Of a stretch of 64,000 nucleotides of DNA, positions 16,891 through 25,632 are shown piece after piece. The notes below the pieces were generated by a model, which worked only from the letters and a program-made list of their open reading frames with translations, did no database searches and was not told the DNA's origin. Both the position numbers and the translations under genes were made by a program. The first letter of the stretch is position 1; each line of letters begins with the position of its first letter. This DNA comes from Roseiarcus sp963820795 (lineage in GTDB: Bacteria; Pseudomonadota; Alphaproteobacteria; Rhizobiales; Beijerinckiaceae): NCBI GenBank assembly GCA_963820795.1, contig CAWGBJ010000025.1, forward strand, positions 8,359 through 72,358. The letters run 5' to 3'.

Positions 16891-17655
16891 ATGAGACTGT
16901 TTGCCCTCGCTTTCGCCGCCCTCGCCGCCGCCGCGACGATGGTTGCGCTTCCGGTCCGCGCCGACGAGTTCACTCCGGCGCAGAAGCAGGAACTCGGCGT
17001 CTTCATCCGCGACTATCTGGTGAACAATCCGGACGTGCTGAAGGAGGCGATCGAGGCGCTCGACAAGCGCGACAAGGCGACCGCCGAGGCCGAGCGGCAG
17101 AAGGTGGTCGTCGGCGAGGCGGGGCAGCTGTTCAGCTCGAAATACCAGGCGACGGTCGGCAACCCCAAAGGGACCGCGACGCTGGTCGAATTCTTCGACT
17201 ACAATTGCCACTTCTGCAAAGGGGCGCTGCCCGACGTCACGAAGCTCATGAAGGACGATCCGAACCTCAAGATCGTGCTGAAGGACTTCCCGGTGCTCGG
17301 CCCCGGGTCGGTTGAGGCGGCAAAGGTCGCGAGCGCGGCGCGCAACCAGCTTCCCGGCGACAAATTCTGGGCTTTCCACACCAAGTTGCTTGCGTCGCAC
17401 GGGCCGGTCGGCAAGGCGGAGGCGCTCGCGGTCGCCAAGGAGCTCGGGCTCGACATGGACAAGCTCGCCAGGGACATGGAAAGCCCCGAGGTCAAGGCAG
17501 GACTGCAGGAAGCGATGCAGCTCGCCGATGAGCTGCAGATCAACGGCACCCCGACCTTCGTCGTCGGCCAGGACCTGGTGGTTGGCGCAGTCGGCTACGA
17601 TCAGCTGAAGGAAAAGATCGACGCCGTGCACAAATGCGGGCACGCGACCTGTTGA
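16891..17655 (+). CDS. DsbA-family periplasmic thiol:disulfide oxidoreductase
   Basis: A 254-residue exported protein. A signal peptide covers about residues 1-26 (cleaved near VRADEF). A helical N-terminal extension (about residues 30-80) is like that of Com1/ScsC-type DsbA proteins, where it can mediate oligomerisation. The thioredoxin fold follows, with active site CHFC at residues 106-109 and a cis-proline in NGTPTF near residue 220. It probably forms or isomerises disulfides. ATG 16891 has GGAG at 16881; TTG 16888 is in frame but less likely. Confidence 0.88.
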   Translation: MRLFALAFAALAAAATMVALPVRADEFTPAQKQELGVFIRDYLVNNPDVLKEAIEALDKRDKATAEAERQKVVVGEAGQLFSSKYQATVGNPKGTATLVEFFDYNCHFCKGALPDVTKLMKDDPNLKIVLKDFPVLGPGSVEAAKVASAARNQLPGDKFWAFHTKLLASHGPVGKAEALAVAKELGLDMDKLARDMESPEVKAGLQEAMQLADELQINGTPTFVVGQDLVVGAVGYDQLKEKIDAVHKCGHATC

Positions 17656-17724
17656 TCGTCAGGTGAAAGTGGTTCGAGCGCGCCCGTCCAGCGTAAGTCC
17701 ACTTCGACCAGGCGAGGGCCGTCA

Positions 17725-18549
17725 GTGACCGCCGTCCAAGCGATCGTCATGGCTGTGCTGCAGGGCGTGACGGAGCTCTTTCCGATCAGCAGCCTCGGCC
17801 ATGCGGTGATCCTGCCGCGTCTCCTGAACTGGAACGTCGACCTCCGCGCCCCGGACTGGCTCGCCTATCTCGCCGTCATGCACCTCGGCACGGCGATCGC
17901 GCTCTTCGCCTTCTTCTGGCGCGACTGGCTCGGTTTCGGCCTGTCGCTCGTCGGCCTCGCCGGCGCGCGGTCGGCCCTCGATCGCCGGTTGTTCTGGCAT
18001 GTCGTGCTGGCGACCATCCCCGCCGTGCTGGTCGGCTCGGTGTTCCGCAAGCTGCTCGGCGACGCGTTCGCGACGCCGGCGATTGCCGCGGCGTTTCTCA
18101 TCATCAATGGCTTTATCCTGTATTTCGGCGACCGGATCGGCGGCGACTCGATCGGCAAACTCGACCAGCTGAATTGGAAGGGCGCGCTCGCGGTTGGCTT
18201 CGCCCAATGTCTGGCGCTCATTCCCGGCATCTCGCGCTCGGGCGCGACGATTGCGGCCGGCGTGGTCGCTGGCCTCAAGCACGAGGAATCCGCCCGCTTT
18301 TCGTTTCTGATGGGCACGCCGATCATCCTCGCGGCCAACGTCTACGAAGCGCCGAAGCTTTTGAAGCAGGGAGCGACGCTCGGGCCGATGGCGCTGCTCT
18401 CCGGCGTCGTGGCGGGCGTCGTCGCCTATCTCAGCCTCGCCTTCCTGATGCGCTATTTCCGGAACCACGAATTCGAAGCTTTGAGCCCCTTCGCCTATTA
18501 TTGCTGGGCGGCGGGCGCGCTGTTCGTCGCGATCATCACGTTGGCGTAG
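17725..18549 (+). CDS. uppP: undecaprenyl-diphosphate phosphatase
   Basis: A 274-residue integral membrane enzyme (UppP/BacA). It dephosphorylates undecaprenyl pyrophosphate so that the lipid carrier is recycled for cell-wall synthesis, and it raises bacitracin tolerance. The N-terminal motif QGVTELFPISSLGH (about residues 13-26) and the second motif IPGISRSGATI (about residues 167-177) bear the catalytic Glu, Ser and Arg. About eight hydrophobic segments are visible. The start is GTG at 17725. Confidence 0.93.
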   Translation: MTAVQAIVMAVLQGVTELFPISSLGHAVILPRLLNWNVDLRAPDWLAYLAVMHLGTAIALFAFFWRDWLGFGLSLVGLAGARSALDRRLFWHVVLATIPAVLVGSVFRKLLGDAFATPAIAAAFLIINGFILYFGDRIGGDSIGKLDQLNWKGALAVGFAQCLALIPGISRSGATIAAGVVAGLKHEESARFSFLMGTPIILAANVYEAPKLLKQGATLGPMALLSGVVAGVVAYLSLAFLMRYFRNHEFEALSPFAYYCWAAGALFVAIITLA

Positions 18550-18659
18550 CGCTTTCCCTGACCCTGGCCCTCCGCGCGTCTTCCGGCTGGGCTTGGCCCT
18601 CGATCCGCGCACGCTATATTGCGGCCAGTGGCGCGACAGCGCGCCACAGCGAGGATGTC

Positions 18660-19523
18660 ATGTCGACCGTCGAGGTCATGCCGGCGCGGCTCAGCCGCGA
18701 GGAAACCGAGGATCTGAGGCGCGCCATCGGGTATCTCGAAGGCGGGAGCTTCGCCCGGCGCCTGACCGAGTCTGTCGGTCGTCCGGTCGAAGCGCTGAGC
18801 CGCAGCCTGCCGGTCGCCGCCCGGCGGATCGTCGCGCATGCGAGCGAGACGGCGCTGCGCGGCGCCTTGAGGCTCGCGCTCAGAACCATCGATCTCAGTC
18901 GCTCGGCGCGCCCCTCCGATCGCGCGCACAAGTTCGCCGCCGCGGCGTCGGGAGCGGTCGGCGGCGCCTTCGGCCTCGCGGCATTGCCGGTCGAGCTGCC
19001 GCTCTCGACCACGATTCTGTTGCGCTCGATCGCTGAGATCGCGCGCGAGGAAGGCGAAGACCTGAGCGCGCCGCAGGCGGCGCTCGCCTGTATCGAGGTG
19101 TTCGCCCTGGGCGGCAAGGAGGACGAGGACGCCGTACACGAAAGCGGCTATTTCGCTGTGCGGGCCGCCCTCGCCAAGTCGGTCACCGACAGCGCGCGCT
19201 TCGTCGCCGCTGAAGGCGTTGGCGCACATTCGGCGCCGGTCGTCGTGCGGCTCATTTCGCAGATCGCGGCCCGCTTCGGCATCCTGGTCAGCGAGAAGGT
19301 CGCGGCCCAGGCCGCGCCGGTGCTCGGCGCGATCGGCGGCGCCGCGGTCAACGCCGCCTTCGCCGACCATTTCCAGACGCTGGCGCGCGGACACTTCATC
19401 GTGCGCCGGCTTGAACGCGAGCATGGGCCCAATCTCGTCGCTTTCGAATATCAGCGGCTGCGCGGCGAAAGCCGGAGCAGGCATGAGAACGACGGGCTGG
19501 ATCGGGATGCTCGGCAGCAGTGA
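18660..19523 (+). CDS. EcsC family protein
   Basis: A 287-residue protein with the EcsC pattern. It has a long helical N-terminus, a small-residue/hydrophobic stretch AAAASGAVGGAFGLAALPVELPLST (shown here from residue about 102; key feature is the Gly/Ala-rich amphipathic segment), then RSIAEIAREEGEDLSAP. EcsC family proteins are membrane-associated and of unknown function. ATG 18660 is taken because the family pattern begins nearby; the open frame to 18174 overlaps uppP out of frame. It ends at the base before the next gene start, so the two are probably co-translated. Confidence 0.75.
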   Translation: MSTVEVMPARLSREETEDLRRAIGYLEGGSFARRLTESVGRPVEALSRSLPVAARRIVAHASETALRGALRLALRTIDLSRSARPSDRAHKFAAAASGAVGGAFGLAALPVELPLSTTILLRSIAEIAREEGEDLSAPQAALACIEVFALGGKEDEDAVHESGYFAVRAALAKSVTDSARFVAAEGVGAHSAPVVVRLISQIAARFGILVSEKVAAQAAPVLGAIGGAAVNAAFADHFQTLARGHFIVRRLEREHGPNLVAFEYQRLRGESRSRHENDGLDRDARQQ

Positions 19524-20741
19524 ATGATATTATTGCGTAATCGGATCAGGCCGCGCGCGGGACGCCGGCCGACGACGCTGCGGTCGATCCTCGTTGTCCT
19601 CGTCTGCCTCATCGCGGCGCCGTGGGGCGCCCTGGCCGACCTCAGGTTGCCGCCGCGGCGGCACGGCGAGCCGCCGATGCGGATCGTCCGGGTGATGAGC
19701 GTCGACCCCGAATGCGGGTTCGATTGCCCCGAGTGGATCTCGGCCGAAGGCATGATCCGGCCCGGAACGGCTGATCTTTTCGCCCGGGCGATCGGAGCGC
19801 TGGGCGGCCGGCGCCTGCCGGTTCTGCTGTCCTCGCGCGGCGGCTCGGTCGCCGATGCGGTGAAGATGGGCGCGCTCATTCGCGAACGCCATCTTGCCGT
19901 CGCGGTCGCGCGGACATTGATCGCCAATTGCCCCGAACGCTCCCCGCAATGTCCCGGGGCGAAGGGCCAGGCGACGACGACCGGGGCCGTCTGCGCCTCC
20001 GCTTGTCCGCTCATCCTGGCCGGCGGCGTCGAGCGTCTTGTGAGCGCCGCGCCGGAGGTCGGCGTTCACCAGATGATCACCATCGCCAGAGAACTCGAAG
20101 GCGCGGCCCATCTGCCGACGGTCAAGAAGATTTACGAGGAGAGTTCCGCCGACTTTGCCGTTGAGGCCTATCTGACCGCCATGGGGATCGGCGACCCGGT
20201 GATGACGCTGCTGCGCAAGACACGGGCGTCCGGCATCCGCTGGCTGAGCCCCGAAGAGATCGCCGCATCGCATCTGGCTACGCTGACGCTTGGGGCCGAG
20301 CCGATCCTGGCGAGCGGCGCCAACGGACTGAACGGCCATGCGGCCGGCGCCGCAGGGCCCGAGCTGATCGCCATCGCGAAGGGATCCGCGGGGTCCGGCG
20401 ACGACGAAACCGTCGAAGCGAGTTTTTCCTATCGGCCGGGCGGCGGGACGATCGAGGCCGTTCTCATGGCCAACGGCGCGGCCGAGACGGCGCGTCCAGC
20501 GGCGGGCGACTGGACGCTGACGGCGGCCGGCGGAGACGCCGTGCCGCTGAGAGCGGCGGGGCCGGGCGCGGCGCGGGCGATCCTGACACGCGCAAGCTTC
20601 TGCGCCCTCGCCCATGCCGGCAAGTTCGCCATCGAGCTCGCCGCCGCGCCGGCTGGGGGCTCGGGGGCGCAGGCGCCGGTCGCGTTTGACTTCGCCGGGT
20701 TCCAGGGCGCGGCGGCCCTCGTCGCCGAAGCCTGCGCCTGA
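19524..20741 (+). CDS. periplasmic ClpP-fold protein of unknown function
   Basis: A 405-residue protein with an N-terminal membrane/signal segment (about residues 18-38). A ClpP/crotonase-like core follows: LLSSRGGSVADAVKMG (about residues 100-115), TGAVCASACPLILAGG (about residues 153-168) and VGVHQM. The serine of CASACP and the histidine of VHQM sit where the ClpP Ser-His pair would be, but activity is not established. The C-terminal 150 residues are low-complexity and Ala/Gly-rich. It starts immediately after the EcsC-like stop. This type is usually annotated as COG3904-like. Confidence 0.7.
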   Translation: MILLRNRIRPRAGRRPTTLRSILVVLVCLIAAPWGALADLRLPPRRHGEPPMRIVRVMSVDPECGFDCPEWISAEGMIRPGTADLFARAIGALGGRRLPVLLSSRGGSVADAVKMGALIRERHLAVAVARTLIANCPERSPQCPGAKGQATTTGAVCASACPLILAGGVERLVSAAPEVGVHQMITIARELEGAAHLPTVKKIYEESSADFAVEAYLTAMGIGDPVMTLLRKTRASGIRWLSPEEIAASHLATLTLGAEPILASGANGLNGHAAGAAGPELIAIAKGSAGSGDDETVEASFSYRPGGGTIEAVLMANGAAETARPAAGDWTLTAAGGDAVPLRAAGPGAARAILTRASFCALAHAGKFAIELAAAPAGGSGAQAPVAFDFAGFQGAAALVAEACA

Positions 20742-20805
20742 GCGCCCGACACACATTCGCCGCGACCCGACGCCATGACCGTGATCTCTTCGGCAGGAAT
20801 GTTTC

Positions 20806-21564
20806 ATGGGACGCTTCGCAACTACCGTCGCCTATTATGAGAGCGCCCGCGCGCCTTACGGCGAAGCCTTCTTCGCCGAGGTTTCGGGGCGCCTCGGCTT
20901 CAACTCCGGCCTGCGCCTCCTCGACGTCGGCGCCGGGCCGGGGATTCTGGCGATCGGCTTTGCCCGCTTTTGCGGCGAGGTCGTCGGCGTCGACCCCGAG
21001 CCGGCGATGATCGCCGCCGCCCGCGAGGCTGCCGATCGGGCTGGCGTCGCCGCGCGTTTCATCGACGGGCGCTTCGAGGACCTGCCGGACGAGCTTCCGC
21101 TGGACACAGCCCCATTCGACATTGTGACGATCGGCCGGGCGATTCATTGGCTCGACCCGCAAGCAGGCCGCATCGCGCTCGACCGGCTCGTCACTCCGCG
21201 CGGACGGGCGCTCATCTGCCACGCCGCGAGCGTTAAGGACGGCCGCAATCCCTGGCTCGACGCCTTCGACGCCGTTCGCGATCGGTGGCGGGGCGAACGC
21301 CCAACCTACGATCCGAAGTCGTTTTTCGCCGGCACGCGGTTCACCCGGCGCGAGACCATCAGCGTCGAGACGCTGTATCCGACGCCGATCGACCGTCTCG
21401 CCGATCGCGTGCTGTCGATGTCGACCTCATCGCCGGAGCGCATCGGCGAAGCCGTTCCCGAGATGCGGAGCGCCATGCGGGCCGCGCTCGCGCCCTTCGC
21501 CCGGGATGACACGGTTATCGATGTCGTCGAGGCGCGGGCGGAGGTTTTCCAGAGCGCCGAATGA
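20806..21564 (+). CDS. class I SAM-dependent methyltransferase
   Basis: A 252-residue Rossmann-fold methyltransferase. SAM motif I is LLDVGAGPGILAIGF (about residues 38-52), followed by the acidic end of strand 2 (VVGVDPEPAMIAAAR) and motif IV-like DIVTIGRAIHWLD. IHWLD suggests the small-molecule type found in UbiE/Tam-like proteins. Substrate unknown. ATG 20806 follows a purine-rich AGGAA. It faces the leftward LysR gene downstream. Confidence 0.82.
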   Translation: MGRFATTVAYYESARAPYGEAFFAEVSGRLGFNSGLRLLDVGAGPGILAIGFARFCGEVVGVDPEPAMIAAAREAADRAGVAARFIDGRFEDLPDELPLDTAPFDIVTIGRAIHWLDPQAGRIALDRLVTPRGRALICHAASVKDGRNPWLDAFDAVRDRWRGERPTYDPKSFFAGTRFTRRETISVETLYPTPIDRLADRVLSMSTSSPERIGEAVPEMRSAMRAALAPFARDDTVIDVVEARAEVFQSAE

Positions 21565-21719
21565 CGCGGAGGCATCCCGCTGCCCGCAGGCGGACGAGAG
21601 CAAAGATCGGCCGGCGCGCTCTTTTACGCAGCTTTGCGATTAATCTACGCCGACGCGGCTCTCGCGCTCGCCCAGATTTGTGCGCTCGCTCTGATCGTCC
21701 TTCCCTATGGCGAGCGACG

Positions 21720-22628
21720 TCAGAGCAATGCCGTCGCTTCCCTGCCGCTTGAGACGGCGCGCTCGAGGTGGTCGACGAAGGCCCTTGCTCTTTGCGACGG
21801 CTTCCGGCCCGCGGGAAAGACCACGTAAGCGGCGATCGGATCAAGAACGAAGTCGCCCAGGAGTTCCACAAGGGCGCCCGAAGCGAGTTCCTCGCCACAC
21901 ATCCAGGTCGTTGCGATGGCGATGCCCAGCCCAGCCGTCGCGCAGGCGACGACGCCGGCCGCCGAACGCGCATGGACGCGCGGATTGACGGGTTGGACCT
22001 CCGTCCGGCCGTTCGCGCGGGCCATCCATGCCTGCTCGCCGACGTCGGTGGGGCCGCCGATGAGGTCGTGGGCCGCCAGGTGGGCGAGTCGCTTCGGGGC
22101 GCCTCTTCGCGCGAGGTAGGACGGAGCGGCGACGAAGAGGCGCCTTGCGCTTTCAAGCTTGCGCGCGACAAAGCTGGAATCCGGCTGCTCGCCAATCCGC
22201 AGAGCGAAGTCGGCGCCCTCGGCGATCAGATTTTCGTAGCGGTCCGACATCATCAAATCGATCTTCAAGAACGGATGGCGAGCGAAGAACGACGGAAGCA
22301 GGGGGACGATGCGGCGGGCGCCGTAGGTTGGCGGCAGGGCCACCCGCAAGATACCGGAAAGACGATCCGCCCCCCGCGCCGCACTCTCGGCGTCGTCGAT
22401 CGCGGCAAGGGCTTCGCGCCCCCGCAAGAGCAGCGCCTCGCCGGCGCCGGTCACGGAGATTTGCCGCGTGGTCCTTGCGATGAGCTTCACGCCCAATCGC
22501 TGTTCGAGCGCCGCGACCGCTCGCGAAGCGGAAGGCTGGCTGAGCCCCAATTCGCGGGCCGCCTTGGAAAAGCTGCCCGTCTCGACCGTGCGGACGAAGA
22601 GAGCGAGTTGCTGAAGCCGATCATTCAT
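21720..22628 (-). CDS. LysR family transcriptional regulator
   Basis: A 302-residue LysR protein. The N-terminal winged helix-turn-helix is at about residues 3-62 (SFSKAARELGLSQPSASRAV). The C-terminal type 2 periplasmic-binding-like effector domain has the region GILRVALPPTYGARRIVPLLP, shown in part. It is divergent from the short-chain dehydrogenase at 22748 with a 119-bp shared control region, the usual arrangement for a LysR regulator and its target. Effector unknown. Confidence 0.92.
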   Translation of the reverse strand: MNDRLQQLALFVRTVETGSFSKAARELGLSQPSASRAVAALEQRLGVKLIARTTRQISVTGAGEALLLRGREALAAIDDAESAARGADRLSGILRVALPPTYGARRIVPLLPSFFARHPFLKIDLMMSDRYENLIAEGADFALRIGEQPDSSFVARKLESARRLFVAAPSYLARRGAPKRLAHLAAHDLIGGPTDVGEQAWMARANGRTEVQPVNPRVHARSAAGVVACATAGLGIAIATTWMCGEELASGALVELLGDFVLDPIAAYVVFPAGRKPSQRARAFVDHLERAVSSGREATALL

Positions 22629-22697
22629 TCAGGTCCAGCATATATCATATTCGGATTGCCGCCCTACCCGTCACCCCGCGCATGATCAAATTCACGT

Positions 22698-22722
22698 GCA
22701 TCCGCCGCACTCAGGCGGATGC
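22698..22722 (+). promoter_or_regulatory. perfect 9-bp inverted repeat in the SDR leader
   Basis: GCATCCGCC (22698-22706), a 7-base loop, and its exact reverse complement GGCGGATGC (22714-22722) lie 25 bp before the SDR start, in the LysR/SDR divergent region. It could be an operator or a 5'-leader hairpin. It does not match the LysR T-N11-A pattern, so I do not claim that it is the LysR site. Confidence 0.45.
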
Positions 22723-22747
22723 CAGTGAGATAGAGAGGAACGCAGTC

Positions 22748-23494
22748 ATGGGCGAACTGACCGGAAAAGTGGCGATTGTCACCGGAGCGTCGAAGGGAAT
22801 TGGCGCCGCGATCGCGCGAGCTTTCGCCAGGGCAGGAGCGGCGGTGGCGGTCAACTACGCTTCGAGCAAGGCCGACGCGGATCGGGTGGTCGGCGAGATC
22901 GTCCGAAGCGGGGGCAAGGCGATCGCAATCCAGGCGAATGTCGCCAACCGCGCGGATGTCGAGCGTCTGTTCGTCGAGACCGAGGCGAAGCTTGGCCGGC
23001 CGAACATCCTCGTCAACAACGCCGGCGTGTTTGGCTTCGGTCCGCTGGAGGCGGTGACCGAAGAGGACTTTCATCGCCAGTTCGACACCAACGTGCTGGG
23101 CGCCATTCTGACCACGAGGGAAGCGGTCAAGGCTTTCGACGGCTCGGGCGGCAGCGTCATCAATCTCAGCACCATTTCGAGCGCGAACCCTGTCCCGAAC
23201 TCGTTGGTCTATTCGGCTTCCAAGAGTGCGGTCGACACGCTCACCCGCGCGCTCGCCAACGAGCTTGCCGGCAAGAACATCCGGGTCAACGCGATCGCGC
23301 CCGGCATGACCGAGACCGAAGGGGTGAAAGCCATCGGCCTCAACCTGGAAGCGGCGAAGGCGATGGGCGCCGTGCTGCCAATGGGGCGCTTGGGCCAGCC
23401 CGAAGACATCGCGCGGGTAGCGTTGTTTCTCGCATCGGACCAGTCGTCGTGGCTGACCGGCGAGCGCATCACCGCGTCCGGCGGACAGCGATAA
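22748..23494 (+). CDS. SDR family oxidoreductase (3-oxoacyl-ACP reductase-like)
   Basis: A 248-residue classical short-chain dehydrogenase. The NADP-binding loop is TGASKGIG (about residues 12-19), followed by NNAG (about residue 90), the catalytic Ser in NLSTISS, and YSASK (about residues 155-159). The C-terminus PEDIARVALFLASD and GxxxxASGG are typical. It reduces a carbonyl or oxidises an alcohol with NAD(P)(H); substrate unknown. ATG 22748 has GAGAGG upstream. The upstream in-frame extension to 22682 spans the hairpin and is rejected. Confidence 0.9.
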   Translation: MGELTGKVAIVTGASKGIGAAIARAFARAGAAVAVNYASSKADADRVVGEIVRSGGKAIAIQANVANRADVERLFVETEAKLGRPNILVNNAGVFGFGPLEAVTEEDFHRQFDTNVLGAILTTREAVKAFDGSGGSVINLSTISSANPVPNSLVYSASKSAVDTLTRALANELAGKNIRVNAIAPGMTETEGVKAIGLNLEAAKAMGAVLPMGRLGQPEDIARVALFLASDQSSWLTGERITASGGQR

Positions 23495-23638
23495 CGCCCC
23501 GCCTCCGGCGTGGTTCGGAGCCCAACCAGCGGTTCCGGACAGCACGACCGCTCGGCGGTCCGCCAACGCAGACGCGTCAGCGATGTTGCGCGAGCACCCG
23601 CTCCACTGGATTGCATCGAGCGTCTCTGACGGCGCGGA

Positions 23639-24067
23639 TCATTTGCACGGATTGACCCACCGAAGGCCGGCAAACCGGGCGAAATCGGCGTCCGTCGAGT
23701 AGAGGACATATCCGCGTTCCATCGCCAGGACGGCGAGGTGGGCGTCTGTCGTAAGGTTGGCGGCGGTCCCCAGGCGTTCGAGTTCCGCGCGCAGCCTCGT
23801 GAAATGGGTTTCCGACGGCTGTGCGATGTGAACCTGCGGCAGGGCCAGCCACGCGTGAAGCCTCTCCAACACCTCCTGAACCGGCAGCGGACGCGCCACC
23901 ACCTTGCGATTTGTGGTGATCCGCACGAACCCGAGGATGACGGCCCAGGCCAACCCGACGCCTTCGGCGCCGGACAGACACGCGTCCCACCAGCGGCGAG
24001 CGCGCTCGTGAACGACGGAATCGGCGTTATGCGCGTGAACGAGAACGTTGACGTCCGGCAGAATCAT
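23639..24067 (-). CDS. PIN-domain toxin (VapC-like)
   Basis: A 142-residue PIN-domain ribonuclease. Acidic active-site residues are seen in MILPDVNVLVHAH (Asp5), the central glutamate region, LTTDAHLA, and YSTDADFARF. VapC toxins cut tRNA or rRNA when the antitoxin is lost. The start ATG at 24067 lies 41 bp inside the antitoxin gene in another frame. The larger open frame to 24256 has a non-conserved arginine-rich leader. Confidence 0.82.
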   Translation of the reverse strand: MILPDVNVLVHAHNADSVVHERARRWWDACLSGAEGVGLAWAVILGFVRITTNRKVVARPLPVQEVLERLHAWLALPQVHIAQPSETHFTRLRAELERLGTAANLTTDAHLAVLAMERGYVLYSTDADFARFAGLRWVNPCK

Positions 24068-24320
24068 GCACTTTGTCCGCGAAAGCGTCCGCCTCCAGTT
24101 CGTCGGCGAGCTGCCCGAGCTTGTCGACATCGACGCCCGGCCGAAATCCGAAAGAATGCGGGATCGTCTTCGGCGCCGGATGGCGTCGAATTGCGGCGGC
24201 CTCGGCCAAGCCGGTGCGGATCGTTCGATTGACGACTTCCTTGAAGGGGAGGCCAAGCTCCCGCGCGCGCTGCTTGAGCAGGCCGGCCAGGTCGTCGTCG
24301 AGCGTCAGGGTCGTGCGCAT
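24027..24320 (-). CDS. ribbon-helix-helix antitoxin (VapB-like)
   Basis: A 97-residue protein. The N-terminus MRTTLTLDDDLAGLLKQRA begins as a ribbon-helix-helix (MetJ/Arc-type) DNA-binding strand and helix, followed by LPFKEVVNRTIRTGL. The C-terminal part would wrap the PIN toxin. It would neutralise the overlapping PIN protein and repress its own promoter. I chose ATG 24320 where the RHH strand starts; upstream ATGs at 24329, 24332 and 24356 are in frame. Confidence 0.75.
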   Translation of the reverse strand: MRTTLTLDDDLAGLLKQRARELGLPFKEVVNRTIRTGLAEAAAIRRHPAPKTIPHSFGFRPGVDVDKLGQLADELEADAFADKVHDSAGRQRSRSRA

Positions 24321-24410
24321 GGCCGACATCATCGGTGTGTCGGCTTCTGATGTCAAGACATCAAGCCCGAACCTTTATATTGCTGCGCAGACGGACCAGG
24401 GGGCGGCTGA

Positions 24411-24514
24411 CGTTCCCGCCAGCACGATCGCGCCGCAGTCCATCACCGCGTAGTCGTCGGCGATGTCGGCGGCCATTCCAAATATTGCCGCGACCACCAG
24501 GATCGCCATGTCGC
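24411..24514 (-). pseudogene. displaced urtE 3'-end fragment, copy A
   Basis: About 104 bp matching the last part of urtE. Read leftward it gives MAILVV, then AADIADDYAVMDCGAIVLAGT, against the intact MAILVVEQYFEWARDIADDYAVMD (compared in parts). Shared core strings include AGCACGATCGCGCC and GTCCATCACCGC. It lacks the final codons, so it is the most eroded of three copies. It lies between vapBC and the sulfotransferase gene. Confidence 0.75.
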
Positions 24515-24588
24515 GCTTCCCTGTGCGCGTTGGGCGACATCGCCTAGACATTCGGTTAACGTAAAGGGCGTGGCCAAGGTGGCGAATT

Positions 24589-25329
24589 ATGACGTTGAAA
24601 ATCATCGGGGCCGGATTTGGCCGAACCGGCACGTGGTCGACATTTCATGCGCTCAATCAATTGGGGTTCTCCTGCTACCACATGTCTGAAGTCATTCTCA
24701 ACAAGGCCAACAAGTCGCATCTCGATTTTTGGCGAAAGGTCGCCAATTCGCCGCCAGGCGCGCAGCAGGACTGGGAGCAGGTTTTCGCCAAATATTCAGC
24801 GACCGTCGACAATCCCGGCTGCTGCGTCTGGCGCGAATTGCTCGTCGCCTATCCCGACGCCAAAGTCCTGCTGACCTTGCACCCGCGCGGCGCGGAGGCC
24901 TGGTATGAGAGCACGATCGACACGATCTACTTCACCGAAATCATGTGGCAGTTCAAGGTCCTGGAATGGCTGACGCCATTCGCGCGAAAGTTCGGCGACA
25001 TGTCGCACAAACTGATTTGGCAAAGGTCGTTGCAAGGAACGATGAATGACAAAGCCAAAGCGATCGCGCGCTACAATGCCTATGTCGGCGAGGTCAAGGC
25101 GGCGGTTCCGGCGGACAAGCTGCTCATCTTCAGAGTCGATCAGGGCTGGGCGCCGTTGTGCGCGTTCCTGGGCGTACCCCAGCCGGCGGGCGACTTTCCC
25201 AACGTGAACGACCGGGCGCAGTTCAAGAAGACGCTCGGCGGCATCATCAAGGGCATGTACGTGACGGTGGCGGCCTACGTCGTCGGCGCGGCCGCGCTGC
25301 TCTATGGAGCGTACCGGTTCTTGCTGTAG
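24589..25329 (+). CDS. sulfotransferase family protein with C-terminal membrane anchor
   Basis: A 246-residue sulfotransferase-like protein. The phosphosulfate loop is GAGFGRTGTWSTFHAL (about residues 7-22), and the strand VLLTLHPRGAEAWY provides the expected 3'-phosphate contact. The last 25 residues (VTVAAYVVGAAALLYGAYRF) form a membrane helix. It is paralogous to 8104-8706. Fragments of urtE lie on both sides (24411-24514 and 25358-25583), so it appears to be cargo of an inserted module. Confidence 0.8.
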   Translation: MTLKIIGAGFGRTGTWSTFHALNQLGFSCYHMSEVILNKANKSHLDFWRKVANSPPGAQQDWEQVFAKYSATVDNPGCCVWRELLVAYPDAKVLLTLHPRGAEAWYESTIDTIYFTEIMWQFKVLEWLTPFARKFGDMSHKLIWQRSLQGTMNDKAKAIARYNAYVGEVKAAVPADKLLIFRVDQGWAPLCAFLGVPQPAGDFPNVNDRAQFKKTLGGIIKGMYVTVAAYVVGAAALLYGAYRFLL

Positions 25330-25357
25330 GGGCGGACGGATCGGGCGGCGCGCGCCC

Positions 25358-25583
25358 TCACACGGTCATCCGGCCCCTGACTGCGGTCTCGTCCATTTCG
25401 GACCGCGTTCCGGCCAGCACGATCGCGCCGGGGTCCATCACCGCGTAGTCATCGGCAATGTCGCGCGCCCATTCGAAATACTGCTGGCCTGCCAGGATCG
25501 CCCATGTCCCCTTGCGGCACAGACAAGCGCGCGGCCGATGTCCTTGATGATTGAGGGCTGGCGCCCTCGGTCGGTTCGTCGAG
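25358..25583 (-). pseudogene. displaced urtE 3'-end fragment, copy B
   Basis: The longest of the decayed copies. It covers the urtE stop region (CACACGGTCATCCGGCC) through MDPGAIVLAGT, IADDYAVMD and on to the sequence for the Walker B-proximal EGxQPSIIKDIGRAL. The frame is broken: GATCGCCCATG here against GATCGCCATG in intact urtE, plus other changes. It sits between the sulfotransferase gene and the toxin-antitoxin pair at 25633. Confidence 0.82.
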
Positions 25584-25632
25584 AGTGGCCCGTGCAAATG
25601 ACAAGACGACCTTGAGATGCTAGCTGTTGACC

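Noticed and set aside
24375..24632. 85-codon leftward frame in the urtE-tail region
   Set aside because: The protein-like part is only the displaced urtE end. The N-terminal part is antisense to the sulfotransferase start.
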